Positions 1 through 8,609 of a stretch of DNA of 64,000 bases are shown piece after piece; position 1 is the stretch's first letter, and every line of letters starts with the position of its first letter. The stretch is from Natronocalculus amylovorans (lineage in GTDB: Archaea > Halobacteriota > Halobacteria > Halobacteriales > Haloferacaceae), in NCBI RefSeq assembly GCF_023638035.1, contig NZ_JAKRVX010000005.1:99189-163188 (forward strand), read 5' to 3'. The translations under genes were made by a program, and so were the position numbers. The notes beneath the pieces were generated by a model. The model worked only from the letters and a program-made list of their open reading frames with translations. It was not told the DNA's origin and ran no database searches.

Positions 1-48
1 GATCAACATCATCAACACTCGTGATCAATATCGTAATGTCTTCTCCTT

Positions 49-62
49 GGCTCTGTTGAAAT
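49..62 (+). repeat. IS6-type terminal sequence, solo copy 1
   Basis: The 14-base sequence ggctctgttgaaat resembles the terminal inverted repeat of haloarchaeal IS6-family elements. The same bases recur in the same orientation at 717, and close variants occur at 30726 and 42626. No transposase lies next to this copy, so it is probably a relic end. Confidence 0.45.
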
Positions 63-109
63 CCTCAGAAAGCCAGATATTTTGAACTTCCGTGTTCAGT
101 ACATTCTGT

Positions 110-373
110 TCACACAGCGAACTCGATCATAATACCAATAAACCAGATAACACCACCAAGCGTTGCCAATCCCCGTTTGTGAACGGTCTTTCCCAGTTGA
201 CCATTATCGATGACTGTTGTGAGCGCAGCAACTAGAACCACCCCAGCGCCAGCAAACTGCACCAGTCTTGGTCCTGTAATTAGTGGATCGCCAGGTACCT
301 TCACAATCCACGATGCCACCACGAGGAACACGCTGATCACCGCGTATCCCCCAACGATTATCCACTTACTCAT
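110..373 (-). CDS. small integral membrane protein (87 aa)
   Basis: Unrecognised small membrane protein. Three hydrophobic stretches are visible, at about residues 4-24, 38-53 and 71-87, with the positively charged loop KTVHKRG between the second and third. The predicted topology is three membrane helices with very short loops. It has no catalytic motif. It lies between two IS6-type ends (49 and 717) with decayed fragments downstream, so it may be a stranded passenger gene. Function unknown. Confidence 0.55.
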   Translation of the reverse strand: MSKWIIVGGYAVISVFLVVASWIVKVPGDPLITGPRLVQFAGAGVVLVAALTTVIDNGQLGKTVHKRGLATLGGVIWFIGIMIEFAV

Positions 374-381
374 ACTTCATT

Positions 382-427
<46 letters not shown>

Positions 428-434
428 CCTGACC

Positions 435-485
435 GGATGTCGATATCGCACTTCAATTCCCAAACGAGCTATCCGATGCCGATCG
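435..485 (+). pseudogene. 51-bp fragment of a nucleotidyltransferase (MNT) gene
   Basis: The block matches 2325-2375 with only a few mismatches. It encodes the SDxDI-side segment (DVDIALQFPNELSDAD) of the minimal nucleotidyltransferase remnant at 2194. It has no start, stop or flanking homology and is joined head-on to a truncated HTH gene, so it is a recombination scar. Confidence 0.6.
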
Positions 486-595
486 ACGAGTTCTGAGGTG
501 TAGCTAAGACTCCGATCGAGATTCGTCGCGAGTTCAGAGACCGTCTGCTCACCGTGGAGGGCAGTAAGGGCGCGAATCTCTCCTTCTGTGAGCAT
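486..595 (-). pseudogene. truncated N-terminus of a winged-helix regulator
   Basis: From the ATG at 595 the minus strand encodes about 37 residues (MLTEGEIRALTAL... HGEQTVSELATNL). They look like the first helices and the start of the recognition helix of a haloarchaeal MarR/ArsR-like winged-helix protein. The frame then runs into the antisense of the MNT fragment, so the C-terminal half is missing. Probably non-functional. Confidence 0.5.
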
Positions 596-716
596 ACTGT
601 TGCATATTAACGAATCAATATATAAAATACTTCGTCATTTTGCAACATTCAGACGATCGCTAGAACTGCGATACCTCCTGAAATGTATTAACAAGCAGCG
701 TGAAGTACTAGTATGT

Positions 717-730
717 GGCTCTGTTGAAAT
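717..730 (+). repeat. IS6-type terminal sequence, solo copy 2
   Basis: Exact copy of the 14 bases at 49-62 in the same orientation. Together the two bracket the membrane gene and the gene fragments at 63-716. There is no transposase beside it. Confidence 0.45.
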
Positions 731-887
731 GGTTAGAAGTTGACATCCTTTCGTGGTCGTGCTGGATATAGAGGTTACATTCAGCAATGTGGTACCTACA
801 CTTAAAGTGGATATTGGATCACTATCACCGGTAAATGAAGAGTGGATGAGAGGAACTTTTTCGCAACCCCAATGTGAATAACTTTTA

Positions 888-1991
888 ATGACAGAAGATA
901 ACGAGAAATCAGAGAACGAGAAAGAATTTGAACCCACCCCGGAGGACGTTGCGGACGAATTATTCGAATCGAATTTTGAGGAACGTCGAGAGGAGAACCT
1001 GGCCCACGCCGAGTTCGAGGATTGTGAACTAATAAGACAAGCGGGGAACCTGTACCAAGAATCCGAGTTCACAAGCCCCGCTGAAGCGATTGTTCTCGTA
1101 AGCGAGGGTCTGGCGCTTGATCAAGAGGAAGCCACTAGGCTCCTTTCGATCTATACACGTATCTTCACAGAGTTCTCGGGCTACGCTTCGGGTCATGCTG
1201 ATACCGCCGGTCGGGAGTTCTTTTCGGGGCGGACAATCGAGGTGACCGCCGAGAACAATGATCGGACTCGAGAAGAAGCTCAGGAGGATGTTGTGGAGTT
1301 CGTTGGCGCATATATCCGGGAGCACGATGTCGACGAAATCGACCTGGATCAATCACTTCCCAATAATCCATATCGTCCGTATCAAGAACTCTTCGAATCA
1401 CTACCAGACATGGATACCTTTTTGAAAGGAATCCAATTTGATATACCGAGAATCGGACATATTCTTCCCCTCATCAAACCGGAAATCGAGTTTCCAGTCG
1501 CACCGATTATTGAAAACTTTAGTCTCCAAGTCGAAGAGATGCGGGAAGCAATTCTCCCCACGTTAGGCGTCTTTGAAGAAGCCAATGTCTACTTTGATGA
1601 GGAATTCATTGAAGCGATTTCCACCGCAGCGTCGTCCCCTCCCGATAATTGGGAATCGTACTCAGTTATCGAAGAGATCGACGAAGAGGAACTTCAGAAA
1701 GAACCAGAAGATCGGGAAAGTTACGAGGAACAGGGGGCGAAAGCCGTTGCCCAGCTCGGCAACGTCGATACGGAAACAGCACGGGAATTGTATTTGACTT
1801 TTTGGAGTTCAACCCATGCGGGTGCCGCCGCGATTGGATCCCGTATATCCGACGGTAGGATCGCAGCGATTGCTGCGATAACGACGATTCTCTTCTTATA
1901 CACGGGAAACATTCCGGCGGCGATGGGATTCCTGTTTATTGTGCTCAACAAGGTGTCGAGTCTTTCACCGGATGATGATCCAGCGGAGTAA
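888..1991 (+). CDS. acidic protein of unknown function with C-terminal membrane anchor (367 aa)
   Basis: The family is not recognised. The N-terminal 40 residues are highly charged (Glu/Asp/Asn-rich) and probably disordered. The middle is predicted mostly helical, and residues about 110-120 and 285-300 contain repeated E/D-rich helices. Residues about 325-357 (IAAIAAITTILFLYTG onward) form one or two hydrophobic segments near the C-terminus, followed by a short acidic tail. That suggests a tail-anchored protein with a cytoplasmic helical domain. The ATG at 888 follows an AT-rich stretch (acttttaatg) and no better upstream start exists. It stands alone between IS relics and the MNT fragment; function unknown. 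Confidence 0.7.
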   Translation: MTEDNEKSENEKEFEPTPEDVADELFESNFEERREENLAHAEFEDCELIRQAGNLYQESEFTSPAEAIVLVSEGLALDQEEATRLLSIYTRIFTEFSGYASGHADTAGREFFSGRTIEVTAENNDRTREEAQEDVVEFVGAYIREHDVDEIDLDQSLPNNPYRPYQELFESLPDMDTFLKGIQFDIPRIGHILPLIKPEIEFPVAPIIENFSLQVEEMREAILPTLGVFEEANVYFDEEFIEAISTAASSPPDNWESYSVIEEIDEEELQKEPEDRESYEEQGAKAVAQLGNVDTETARELYLTFWSSTHAGAAAIGSRISDGRIAAIAAITTILFLYTGNIPAAMGFLFIVLNKVSSLSPDDDPAE

Positions 1992-2193
1992 TTCAATAAT
2001 TTTGAGATTCCGGAGTGCACTTAATCCATTCAGTACCTCACTAAAGTCCAGTTCGTTCGATCCATCTCCTAAAATATCGGTCGATATGTGGGCTTAGGGA
2101 TCGGTGATTTCGTATTGATTTCGGATGCAAGATACGCGCTCTGTATTCAGCAGGACAATCCTGTCACGATTTGAGGGTTTCAACAGCGCCAGT

Positions 2194-2523
2194 ATGTCCA
2201 AATCTGACCATCCCTCTTTCGAAACAATCGATCTTGATGGGATTCAAACCTACCTCAATCAAACCGAGGTCAGCTTCGCAGTGTTGTCTGGATCACATGC
2301 AAGAGGGGTAGCAGCTGAGTCATCGGATGTGGATATTGCACTTCAGTTCCCAAACGAGCTATCCGATGCCGATCGGTTTCGGCGACGTAACCGTATCGAT
2401 GCAGACCCTCAAGTGTATGTGGACGGGTTTGTTGAATTAATGGATGGGCAGCCATCCAAACCAGTCCGATCGGAGCGTGCTAATTTCGGTGTTGGTGAGT
2501 CAACTGGATTTGAAGAGTTGTGA
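2194..2523 (+). pseudogene. minimal nucleotidyltransferase (MNT/MntA-like), C-terminally degenerate
   Basis: The core GSHARG...SDVDIALQF (about residues 33-52 from the ATG at 2194) is the GSxxRGxxxxxSDxDL signature of minimal nucleotidyltransferases. These act as antitoxins of HEPN toxins (HepT/MntA). The segment RRRNRIDADPQVYVDGFVEL also fits the family, but the sequence then drifts and ends early. No HEPN partner follows; the next genes are a PIN toxin pair on the other strand. An upstream in-frame start at 2125 would add 23 residues unlike the family. The gene is probably a decayed antitoxin, and a 51-bp piece of it is duplicated at 435-485. Confidence 0.6.
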
Positions 2524-2585
2524 GGGGATTAGTCGGTAGGGCTTCCTCTGTCATCTGTGGGTGGTACTATGGATTGAAACACCGC

Positions 2586-3014
2586 TTAGTATCCCGGTTC
2601 GATGCGGTCGATCAGTCCATCGAAATCAGTATCGAAACTTAATACTGCATCGATACCACGTGACTCACACAGCGCGATGATTGACGCGTCGGTGAAACTG
2701 AGGTCATGGTCGTCGTATCGGCGAAAGACTTCTAAGGACGCCTGAACGTCGTCCGGTTGAACGTGGAGTAGCTCAAAAACGTGAGGAAATGGCTCTTCAC
2801 CGAGGATTCGACTCGCAACGGTGTTCGCGGCCTCGAATGACCCTGTTCGAGCACGTGTAAGCGTCACCGTTTCGTCAAAGATGTAGTCGTTTGTGTACGG
2901 CTGTCCGTACTCTCCATTGAGCAACGCATCGAACGCATCGACGGCGTCGTTGTGCCGAGCCGCATCCGTATCGTGATGCGCGAAGAACACGCCAGTGTCG
3001 ACGAATACACTCAT
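2586..3014 (-). CDS. PIN-domain toxin (VapC type)
   Basis: 142 residues, the usual VapC length. PIN acidic residues are visible: D6 in MSVFVDTGVFFA, a central FDET, and the C-terminal cluster SFTDASIIA and LSFDTDFDGL. The expected activity is metal-dependent endoribonuclease cleaving tRNA or other RNA, blocked by the cognate antitoxin. Its start overlaps the stop of the upstream ribbon-helix-helix gene by four bases, the standard antitoxin-toxin arrangement with antitoxin first. The catalytic residues appear intact, so it is probably functional. Confidence 0.85.
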   Translation of the reverse strand: MSVFVDTGVFFAHHDTDAARHNDAVDAFDALLNGEYGQPYTNDYIFDETVTLTRARTGSFEAANTVASRILGEEPFPHVFELLHVQPDDVQASLEVFRRYDDHDLSFTDASIIALCESRGIDAVLSFDTDFDGLIDRIEPGY

Positions 3015-3286
3015 CCGTATAGCACGTCGTCGATATCGTCTTCTGTCGTCGTGACGCCTGAGGAGACCATCCCATCGTGAAATCTCTCACGATCAGAGTC
3101 AGCAAGCGGAACCCGCTCTTTGCGGAAGGAGTTTATGAGGTCGGCCTTCGATTCGATCGCACGCTCGACGAGCCGGGCAAGGATCTCCTGCTGGGTCACT
3201 CGTGTCCCCGTTTCTAGTCGAATCTCGGCCTGTAACCGTTCGATACGAGACTTGGTGTCGTCATCCATCTTCACCGATGTCGCCAT
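3011..3286 (-). CDS. ribbon-helix-helix antitoxin of the PIN pair
   Basis: 91 residues. The N-terminus (MATSVKMDDDTKSRIERLQAE) fits a short RHH DNA-binding strand-helix. The middle helix ARLVERAIESKADLI is a dimerisation helix, and the acidic C-terminus (DDIDDVLYG) is typical of the toxin-neutralising tail. The gene overlaps the downstream PIN toxin by four bases. The likely role is autorepressor and antitoxin. An A/T-rich region at 3287-3310 upstream probably holds the promoter and operator. Confidence 0.75.
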   Translation of the reverse strand: MATSVKMDDDTKSRIERLQAEIRLETGTRVTQQEILARLVERAIESKADLINSFRKERVPLADSDRERFHDGMVSSGVTTTEDDIDDVLYG

Positions 3287-3620
3287 ACTAGCTGGTAGAA
3301 TATACTACCGAGTAAACCTTTCTACAGACTCTGCTGATATGTTCACTGTTTGTCACATGCATCCTCTATAGGCGGATCAGGGTGAGAACCCGACCCTTTT
3401 GGTTCGGGGTTGTTCACAAAACGGGTGTACTCCTCGTCCGAGAGAGAGTGAACTTACCTCACTTTTGTAAATTAACTCAGACCACGGCTAACCAACAGAA
3501 GTTGTTCATCAAGTTCTTATTCAATTGATATAATCGCTACCGAACCAGAACTAACGCTGAGTCGCTGTAGTAGTGAACTGGTTGCACCACTCTTGGATAC
3601 GATCGGTCGATACAGATGAT

Positions 3621-3767
3621 GTACTTGTCAAGGTACATCTCTTTCACGGCTGAAAACCCGTGCGCCATAACAACTGTTGGTACGGGTCCTTCGTTACCAT
3701 CTGGTGTGTATAGCCATCCTCGAAGCGTGTCTCCCTCAGCTTCAAATTCTATATCTTTTCGTATAGC
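3621..3767 (-). pseudogene. N-terminal fragment of an alpha/beta hydrolase
   Basis: The minus strand encodes about 49 residues with the conserved opening of a dienelactone-hydrolase-like alpha/beta hydrolase (RGWLYTPDG, then VVMAHGFSAVKEMYLDKY with the HGF oxyanion element). Sequence on both sides of this block does not continue the family. No nucleophile elbow or His/Asp can be present at this length. It is a gene fragment inside the toxin-antitoxin cluster. Confidence 0.6.
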
Positions 3768-3948
3768 TCCTGAACAGTCTATTCCTTCATTATTAATCAG
3801 ATATCCGCGATTGCAATACAATAGTACTGGTGAAGTATCGGTCGCAGAACGTTGCACGATACAGAGACTCATCGAGGAGCCTCATATGGATGGGAAATAC
3901 CAATAAGACGGTTTGCGTCTTGTGACGACGCTTAAGTCGTGGAGGACG

Positions 3949-4461
3949 TCACTGATCGAATGATTCGAGCTTTCTGACGAGTTGTGTATACAAAGGGGGT
4001 GAACAGTACCAGCCGTGTTCAATCATTGAATCAATACTCTCGTGCGCTTCTGAAATGCTAATATAGCCATGCTTAGCACAAAACAGAATGATGTAGGCTG
4101 TCCCCCGAGTGTCGATTCCTTCAATTTCCGCAGCGGTCCTCCCAGACGTCTCGTCCATTACGGCAATTCCGTCAACCGATGTAACACATCCAAGGACAGC
4201 TACGTCAGCGGTACTTAGATTAGGATTGCGTTTCAATCGCGTAATAAGTTCAGAGTTATCAACTGAAATTAGTTCAAAACTCCCCGACTCAATACCTTGG
4301 TCAACACGGCGAGCATCAGGATATCCTGATTCAAGCCCAGTGACGACGACCTCTGAGTAGATTTCTTGAGGGATATAACAGGTTCCGTCAAGATGACAGA
4401 CAAGTTCAATCCGATCGACTTTTGCAAGATAAATAAGCGGTGTTGCGTCGAAAACCCACAT
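3949..4461 (-). CDS. PIN-like toxin, DUF3368 type
   Basis: 170 residues. The N-terminus (VFDATPLIYLAKVDR) and a later STADVAVLG motif with VDGIAVMDE provide the scattered acidic residues of a PIN fold. The spacing matches the DUF3368 subgroup, which pairs with UPF0175 antitoxins. It begins immediately after the upstream antitoxin stop with no gap, so the two are co-transcribed. The predicted activity is RNA cleavage upon antitoxin loss. The last 40 residues are helical and specific to this protein. Confidence 0.75.
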   Translation of the reverse strand: MWVFDATPLIYLAKVDRIELVCHLDGTCYIPQEIYSEVVVTGLESGYPDARRVDQGIESGSFELISVDNSELITRLKRNPNLSTADVAVLGCVTSVDGIAVMDETSGRTAAEIEGIDTRGTAYIILFCAKHGYISISEAHESIDSMIEHGWYCSPPLYTQLVRKLESFDQ

Positions 4462-4752
4462 TCACAGCTCCTCAAGATCGCCTTCAAGATGCTCACCAGA
4501 AACCCACGTAATGTCATGCTCTTTGGCGAACTGGGCGAATTCCCAAACGGACATATCAGCAAGCTGAGCTGCCTTCATAAAGGTGATTTCATCAGCACCG
4601 AGACGTTTGAGTGCTTGCTCACGACGCCACTGCTCAAGGCCCTCTGATAAGAGTTTTCTGACGGCTGTACTCCGGTCTATCCGTTCTTTCTTAAGATACT
4701 CTTCAAGATCCCCTTCGAGTTCATCTGGAACCCTCGTAGATATTGTTCCCAT
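4462..4752 (-). CDS. UPF0175 antitoxin
   Basis: The ATG at 4752 (MGTISTRVPDE) is preferred over an upstream in-frame start because it begins the conserved RHH-like strand. The protein is 96 residues. An N-terminal ribbon-helix-helix is followed by the UPF0175 core, with ALKRLGADEITFMKAAQLA and MSVWEFAQFAKEHDI. The gene directly precedes the DUF3368 PIN gene. A TATA-like stretch (atacagtatactatg) lies just upstream of the start and suggests a near-leaderless transcript. Role: antitoxin and autoregulator. Confidence 0.8.
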   Translation of the reverse strand: MGTISTRVPDELEGDLEEYLKKERIDRSTAVRKLLSEGLEQWRREQALKRLGADEITFMKAAQLADMSVWEFAQFAKEHDITWVSGEHLEGDLEEL

Positions 4753-4980
4753 ACAGTATACTATGTTTACAATGTATACAAATGCTTTGGTCATCTAAAA
4801 ATAGACCAATAAGGGGCTCTAGTAAGTGAACACGAGAGAATATTTCGATACGATACGAACAAATCTCAAGGCTATGGTTCCCGCTTGTTTGGCCAACCCT
4901 GCATCTTGGAACGCTCGAATATCTGAATGGAGAGAAGTGGCGCCCAAACTCTTATTTTTGGCTCGAACGTATCTTGAAGT

Positions 4981-5184
4981 ATGAGTACAATGCGAAAAAT
5001 CAGCCTCATTGAAGACGCGGAAGGTGGTTGGTCCGCGATCGACGAGGAACTTGGTGTTGCGAGCCAAGGGGAAACTCGATCAGAAGCACTCGAAAATTTG
5101 GACGAGGCAGTCGAGCTAACGCTTGAAGCACGAGCTGATGAAGCGGGATATCCGGAACCCGATGCACCGTGGTTTGATTCGTGA
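4981..5184 (+). CDS. hicB: HicB-family antitoxin
   Basis: 67 residues with the degenerate RNase-H-like HicB fold. ISLIEDAEGGWSAIDEELGVASQGET is the hallmark opening, and EALENLDEAVELTLE is the conserved helix. There is no C-terminal DNA-binding domain, as in short archaeal HicB. It overlaps the following hicA by four bases. The ATG at 4990 is an alternative start. It neutralises the HicA RNase. Confidence 0.85.
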   Translation: MSTMRKISLIEDAEGGWSAIDEELGVASQGETRSEALENLDEAVELTLEARADEAGYPEPDAPWFDS

Positions 5185-5432
5185 GCAATCCACCACGTGA
5201 TTTTTCCGGAAAAGAACTAGTTAATGTCCTTACGGGCTTCGGCTATTACCGCGATCGTCAACGGGGTAGCCACGTCATTCTCAAATATACGAATCCAGAC
5301 ACTGGTGAGAAACGAACCGTGACCGTTCCGCTTCACGATCGAATTAAAATAGGAACTCTGCAATCGATCGCCGACCAATGTGGGGCTGAAAACTTTCACT
5401 TGTGGTGTGAGTGGATTGACGAACACCGCTAA
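5181..5432 (+). CDS. hicA: HicA-family toxin
   Basis: 83 residues with a GTG start overlapping hicB. The dsRBD-like HicA core is visible: GKELVNVLTGFGYYRDRQ, then RGSHVIL with the catalytic His, and TVPLHDRIKIGTLQSI. The expected role is a translation-independent mRNA interferase. The C-terminus (ENFHLWCEWIDE) is longer than in the smallest bacterial HicA. The key GSH motif is intact, so it is probably active. Confidence 0.88.
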   Translation: MSNPPRDFSGKELVNVLTGFGYYRDRQRGSHVILKYTNPDTGEKRTVTVPLHDRIKIGTLQSIADQCGAENFHLWCEWIDEHR

Positions 5433-5715
5433 ACTCACGCAGAACCTCAAACAGCTTCGATCGGGATTCTTCTACTCAAGTGGATCGCGAAGATATGCCA
5501 TCGATATATATTGTATCGCCCTGGAGACATCTGGTGTCCATAGATACCTATCTCAAGGGAGTCCGCAGAGCATACCGACGACGACCGATCGATCGACGGA
5601 CTCGACAGTAACGGAACCGCGAACACAGGGCCGATCGCGTGATATGGTGTATGTGAAAGCTGTGAATTCCCGCTTGGGAACGTGAATCAGCGGTTACAGA
5701 CGTGCGGTGACACCC

Positions 5716-6558
5716 TTACCCGTGGACACCATCTGTCGCTGTATCCGTTGGTGAGTCACCGACCTCTCCGGGGATTGCAGCATCACTCGGGATGAGCAGA
5801 CGACGCTCTGTGTATGAGAGCCCATTCTTTCGTTCGGTCTTGCGACTAATAGCAACCCGATTCTTTGTCAGGTCTAACAGTGCGTCGAATACTCGTGAGA
5901 CTAACTTCTTCGCGTAGGTTTTTGAGATCCCTCGATCTTGCCGACGTATCCAGTGTCTGAGGTCGCTTGATTTCACATACTCACGAATCGATCGTGAGCC
6001 ACGCTTCCAAGGGCTGTCACCAACAGTATCGTCTTCCCGTGCTTTCCACAACTTCGCTGCAAGCCGTGCAGGCCGCGAGGAAGTCATCGATCGCAGCATA
6101 TCATCATCAACGCGTGCAAGCTGCTGGATCGGAAGCAGATCCGCATGTGCAAGCGTAATGTTTCCACCTCGATCAAGCGGATCTTCCCCATTCGGGAGCC
6201 GAAAGTACTGCTTCCCATCATCCTTGGTGATCTTTTCGAGGCGACCGTCGTGGACGTCGATCGTCTGAGAATCAACGTTCTCTCTTTCAAGATGTGCACC
6301 TTTCTCAAGCTCACGTGCTTGCAGCTCCTCAACTCGCTCTTTGTTCACTTGTGATTTCTTCGCGATCGCGTCTGTCTTCGCATCTGTTGCGTTAAATCGA
6401 CGTTCGTACTCCGAGAGAGTGCTTCGAAGCCGATCGTTTTCAGCTTCGACCTTCTCAACTCGGTGTTTTAATTGCTCATGCTCAGCGACTGTCGCTTCAA
6501 GTTTGGATACCCGATCGAGGAGCTGTGTGATAGTCTCTCGGAGCGGTCCGATCGTCAT
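5716..6558 (-). CDS. coiled-coil protein with C-terminal winged-helix-like domain, HRAMP neighbour
   Basis: 280 residues, family not recognised. Residues 1-90 form a long heptad coiled coil (ITQLLDRVSKLEATVAEHEQ onward). The C-terminal 120 residues look like a compact nucleic-acid-binding domain rich in Arg/Lys (WIRRQDRGISKTYAKKL, LTKNRVAISRKTERKN). It is on the same strand as the HNH and HRAMP genes but 312 bases away from HNH, so it is probably its own transcript. A second copy of its last 72 codons survives as a fragment at 47217-47432. Both copies are followed by the same ttcccgcttgggaac motif, so gene and downstream repeat moved together. Confidence 0.65.
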   Translation of the reverse strand: MTIGPLRETITQLLDRVSKLEATVAEHEQLKHRVEKVEAENDRLRSTLSEYERRFNATDAKTDAIAKKSQVNKERVEELQARELEKGAHLERENVDSQTIDVHDGRLEKITKDDGKQYFRLPNGEDPLDRGGNITLAHADLLPIQQLARVDDDMLRSMTSSRPARLAAKLWKAREDDTVGDSPWKRGSRSIREYVKSSDLRHWIRRQDRGISKTYAKKLVSRVFDALLDLTKNRVAISRKTERKNGLSYTERRLLIPSDAAIPGEVGDSPTDTATDGVHG

Positions 6559-6870
6559 TTTGCTACCTCCACTTGAGCCGATCGGGATTGTACCTCACTC
6601 GATTCTGGTGTGAGGATTGGATGTTCGGTATCGTTGCTATGCGGACTCTGTTGCTGTCGTGTTACTCTCATCGTGTAGTGTGATGGACACAGATTGAGCC
6701 TCCGGTAGGCGACACGTCTGTGCCACTGTATCGTGCGTAGTTATCTCTCTGTACGGTCTTGCGACTCTGACTGCAGTGTAGGCTGGCCGATCGGCGTGCG
6801 TCCTCGAATGTAGTGAAAAAATCTAGTGTGTCGGAGACACGCTCTCAACCATCCAGCGTCGGTCTATCAC
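6559..6870. other. intergenic, nothing recognised
   Basis: 312 bases between the coiled-coil gene and the HNH gene. No convincing ORF, strong hairpin or repeat is visible. It probably holds the promoter of the coiled-coil gene and the 3-prime end of the HNH transcript. Confidence 0.5.
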
Positions 6871-7641
6871 CTACTCCGTGTCAGTGTCCTCCTTTCGCGG
6901 TCTGCCAGCACTACTTTCGAGCGCATCAAGCGGGAATTTGTATGCAAGCGCTCGTTTCTCTTTATGCAAGACCGTTCGTGGTGCGATACCAAACACTTCA
7001 GCAACGAGGTCCCGATCTCCAGTTCGTTCTAATGCTCGATACACGCGCTCGTCATGTATGCGCTGGATCAGACGCTGGTCACTCTCTGGAATGCGACCAC
7101 GCTCTGGATGGTCGATCTGTCCTGATAATCCCCACTTGCCAGTCTTGACATCTTGATTAATGAGTGGTTCATCTACGTCTGGGATGATCTCTGAGAGGCC
7201 CATCATCACCCAGCACCGCTCTCTGACCGCGGGATGAGTCAAGTCTGCTGTTAATTCATCTTTCAGTTCAGGTGTTGACAGCAGTCCCTTCTTGTGGAGT
7301 ATGCTGATAATCTCGAAATCATGTGGAAGCATTTTATTTGCTGCTTCCTCGCTGACGTCGATCGGCAACGCCTCTTGCTGGGGCTGTTTGTGGGTCCAAT
7401 TGTGACATTGAATGCATAGTACGGTAAGATTCTCCTCATCGTGCACATCGTATCCCTCGGGATCATACGTCTGATGGTGAACTTCTAAGATTTTGTTTCC
7501 GCCTTTTTCAATACCGCGTCCACCACAGAGTTCGCACTTGTAATTCTCCCGACGGAGCATCTTTTTGCGAACATTTGACGGAACATTCTCGCGGTCAGGA
7601 TTGCCAGACGCCATTAGTTCGTCCCTCCTATCGATCGGCAC
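6871..7641 (-). CDS. HNH endonuclease with C-terminal HTH
   Basis: 256 residues. An HNH beta-beta-alpha-metal motif lies at about residues 30-90. The first zinc pair is CELC, the catalytic HH sits in ILEVHHQTYDP, the Asn in EENLTVL, and the second zinc pair in CIQCHNWTH. The C-terminal segment (DRDLVAEVFGIAPRTVLHKE) reads as a helix-turn-helix. Expected activity: metal-dependent DNA cleavage. The ATG at 7614 (MASGNPD) is an alternative start. It lies 275 bases downstream of the HRAMP exonuclease on the same strand. HRAMP loci are known to associate with various nucleases, so it is a candidate effector (inference). Confidence 0.85.
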   Translation of the reverse strand: MPIDRRDELMASGNPDRENVPSNVRKKMLRRENYKCELCGGRGIEKGGNKILEVHHQTYDPEGYDVHDEENLTVLCIQCHNWTHKQPQQEALPIDVSEEAANKMLPHDFEIISILHKKGLLSTPELKDELTADLTHPAVRERCWVMMGLSEIIPDVDEPLINQDVKTGKWGLSGQIDHPERGRIPESDQRLIQRIHDERVYRALERTGDRDLVAEVFGIAPRTVLHKEKRALAYKFPLDALESSAGRPRKEDTDTE

Positions 7642-7916
7642 TGCGGTTGGTGAGTTGGGTTGCTTCGTTTCTGTCGGCTACTTCGTGGAATTGTGTTTAT
7701 TTCTTCCATGTCTTGTTGTCTGTTTGTTGATTGTCGATCGGTGCAAACCGCGGGTAGTGATGGTGTATCGCTTCAATATCTGTCTCTGCTCGTGGTCACG
7801 GCTGATCAGACGCCCTTTTGCATCCTTGATCAGAGTGGCACACGGTGACTGGTACATCCAAATGATGTCTCATAGCGTCGCCGTCGCCTGAGATCACCCC
7901 CTCCGACGTCACGGGA

Positions 7917-8609
7917 TTACAGCCGATCACCTCTGGTTGGGCTGAGTGATTTCAGCGTGAAATCCGATCGGCTACAGTACGACTCGGCGACCGTTCCGAT
8001 CGCAGCTGTCCGGCAGATATCGGCGAGATTGTGCAGACACAAGTCTGTAAAATTACCCTCCTCAAATGCACGTACTGCCTCATCACTATCGACAAATGGG
8101 TCAATTTCCGAATCATCGCCATCGACAAGCGCACGATATGCATGTGCCAGCGTGTTCTGTTCAGCGTCTGCAGCCGTGGTGTTGAATTGCTTCTCCACGA
8201 TCGGGAGCAGGTCCGTATAGGCCACATCCACAAACGGCCATGGCTCGCCAATCCGAGACAGGCGTGTGCGCAGGAATGGAAGATCAAATCCGCCACTCCA
8301 ACTCTCGCCATTGTAGGCAACTAACACTACATCTTCATCCTTCAGCCGATCGCGACAGAATGCATCCACCGCTCGAATCAAATCCGTCTCCGTTGTGTGG
8401 AGCGACACAACTGTGTGCTTGCTTGACTCCGATCGAACCGCTGCCTCTACATCGATATTATCGACATCTTCTCGTCCAGCTGTTTGGCAGAATATCCGAG
8501 CACCCAATGGGAGCATGAAGCCGATTGCGGTCACCTCGTCAGTTATCTCAAAACCTGTTGTTTCGATATCGAATGCAATCTGCGTCAGCAGTGATGATGT
8601 ATCCGCCAT
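7917..8609 (-). CDS. DEDD 3'-5' exonuclease, PolB-exonuclease-like, HRAMP-associated
   Basis: 230 residues, an RNase-H-fold exonuclease. ExoI is AFDIETTGF (Asp and Glu metal ligands, residues about 13-20). ExoII is GFDLPFLRTRL with the conserved Asp. ExoIII is LHNLADICRT, where the final Asp falls in a HNxxD context near the usual YxxxD. Length and motif spacing fit stand-alone relatives of the B-family polymerase exonuclease domain. It overlaps the stop of the upstream Cas5-like gene by one base, so it belongs to the HRAMP operon. Predicted role: nuclease partner of the RAMP complex. Confidence 0.8.
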   Translation of the reverse strand: MADTSSLLTQIAFDIETTGFEITDEVTAIGFMLPLGARIFCQTAGREDVDNIDVEAAVRSESSKHTVVSLHTTETDLIRAVDAFCRDRLKDEDVVLVAYNGESWSGGFDLPFLRTRLSRIGEPWPFVDVAYTDLLPIVEKQFNTTAADAEQNTLAHAYRALVDGDDSEIDPFVDSDEAVRAFEEGNFTDLCLHNLADICRTAAIGTVAESYCSRSDFTLKSLSPTRGDRL

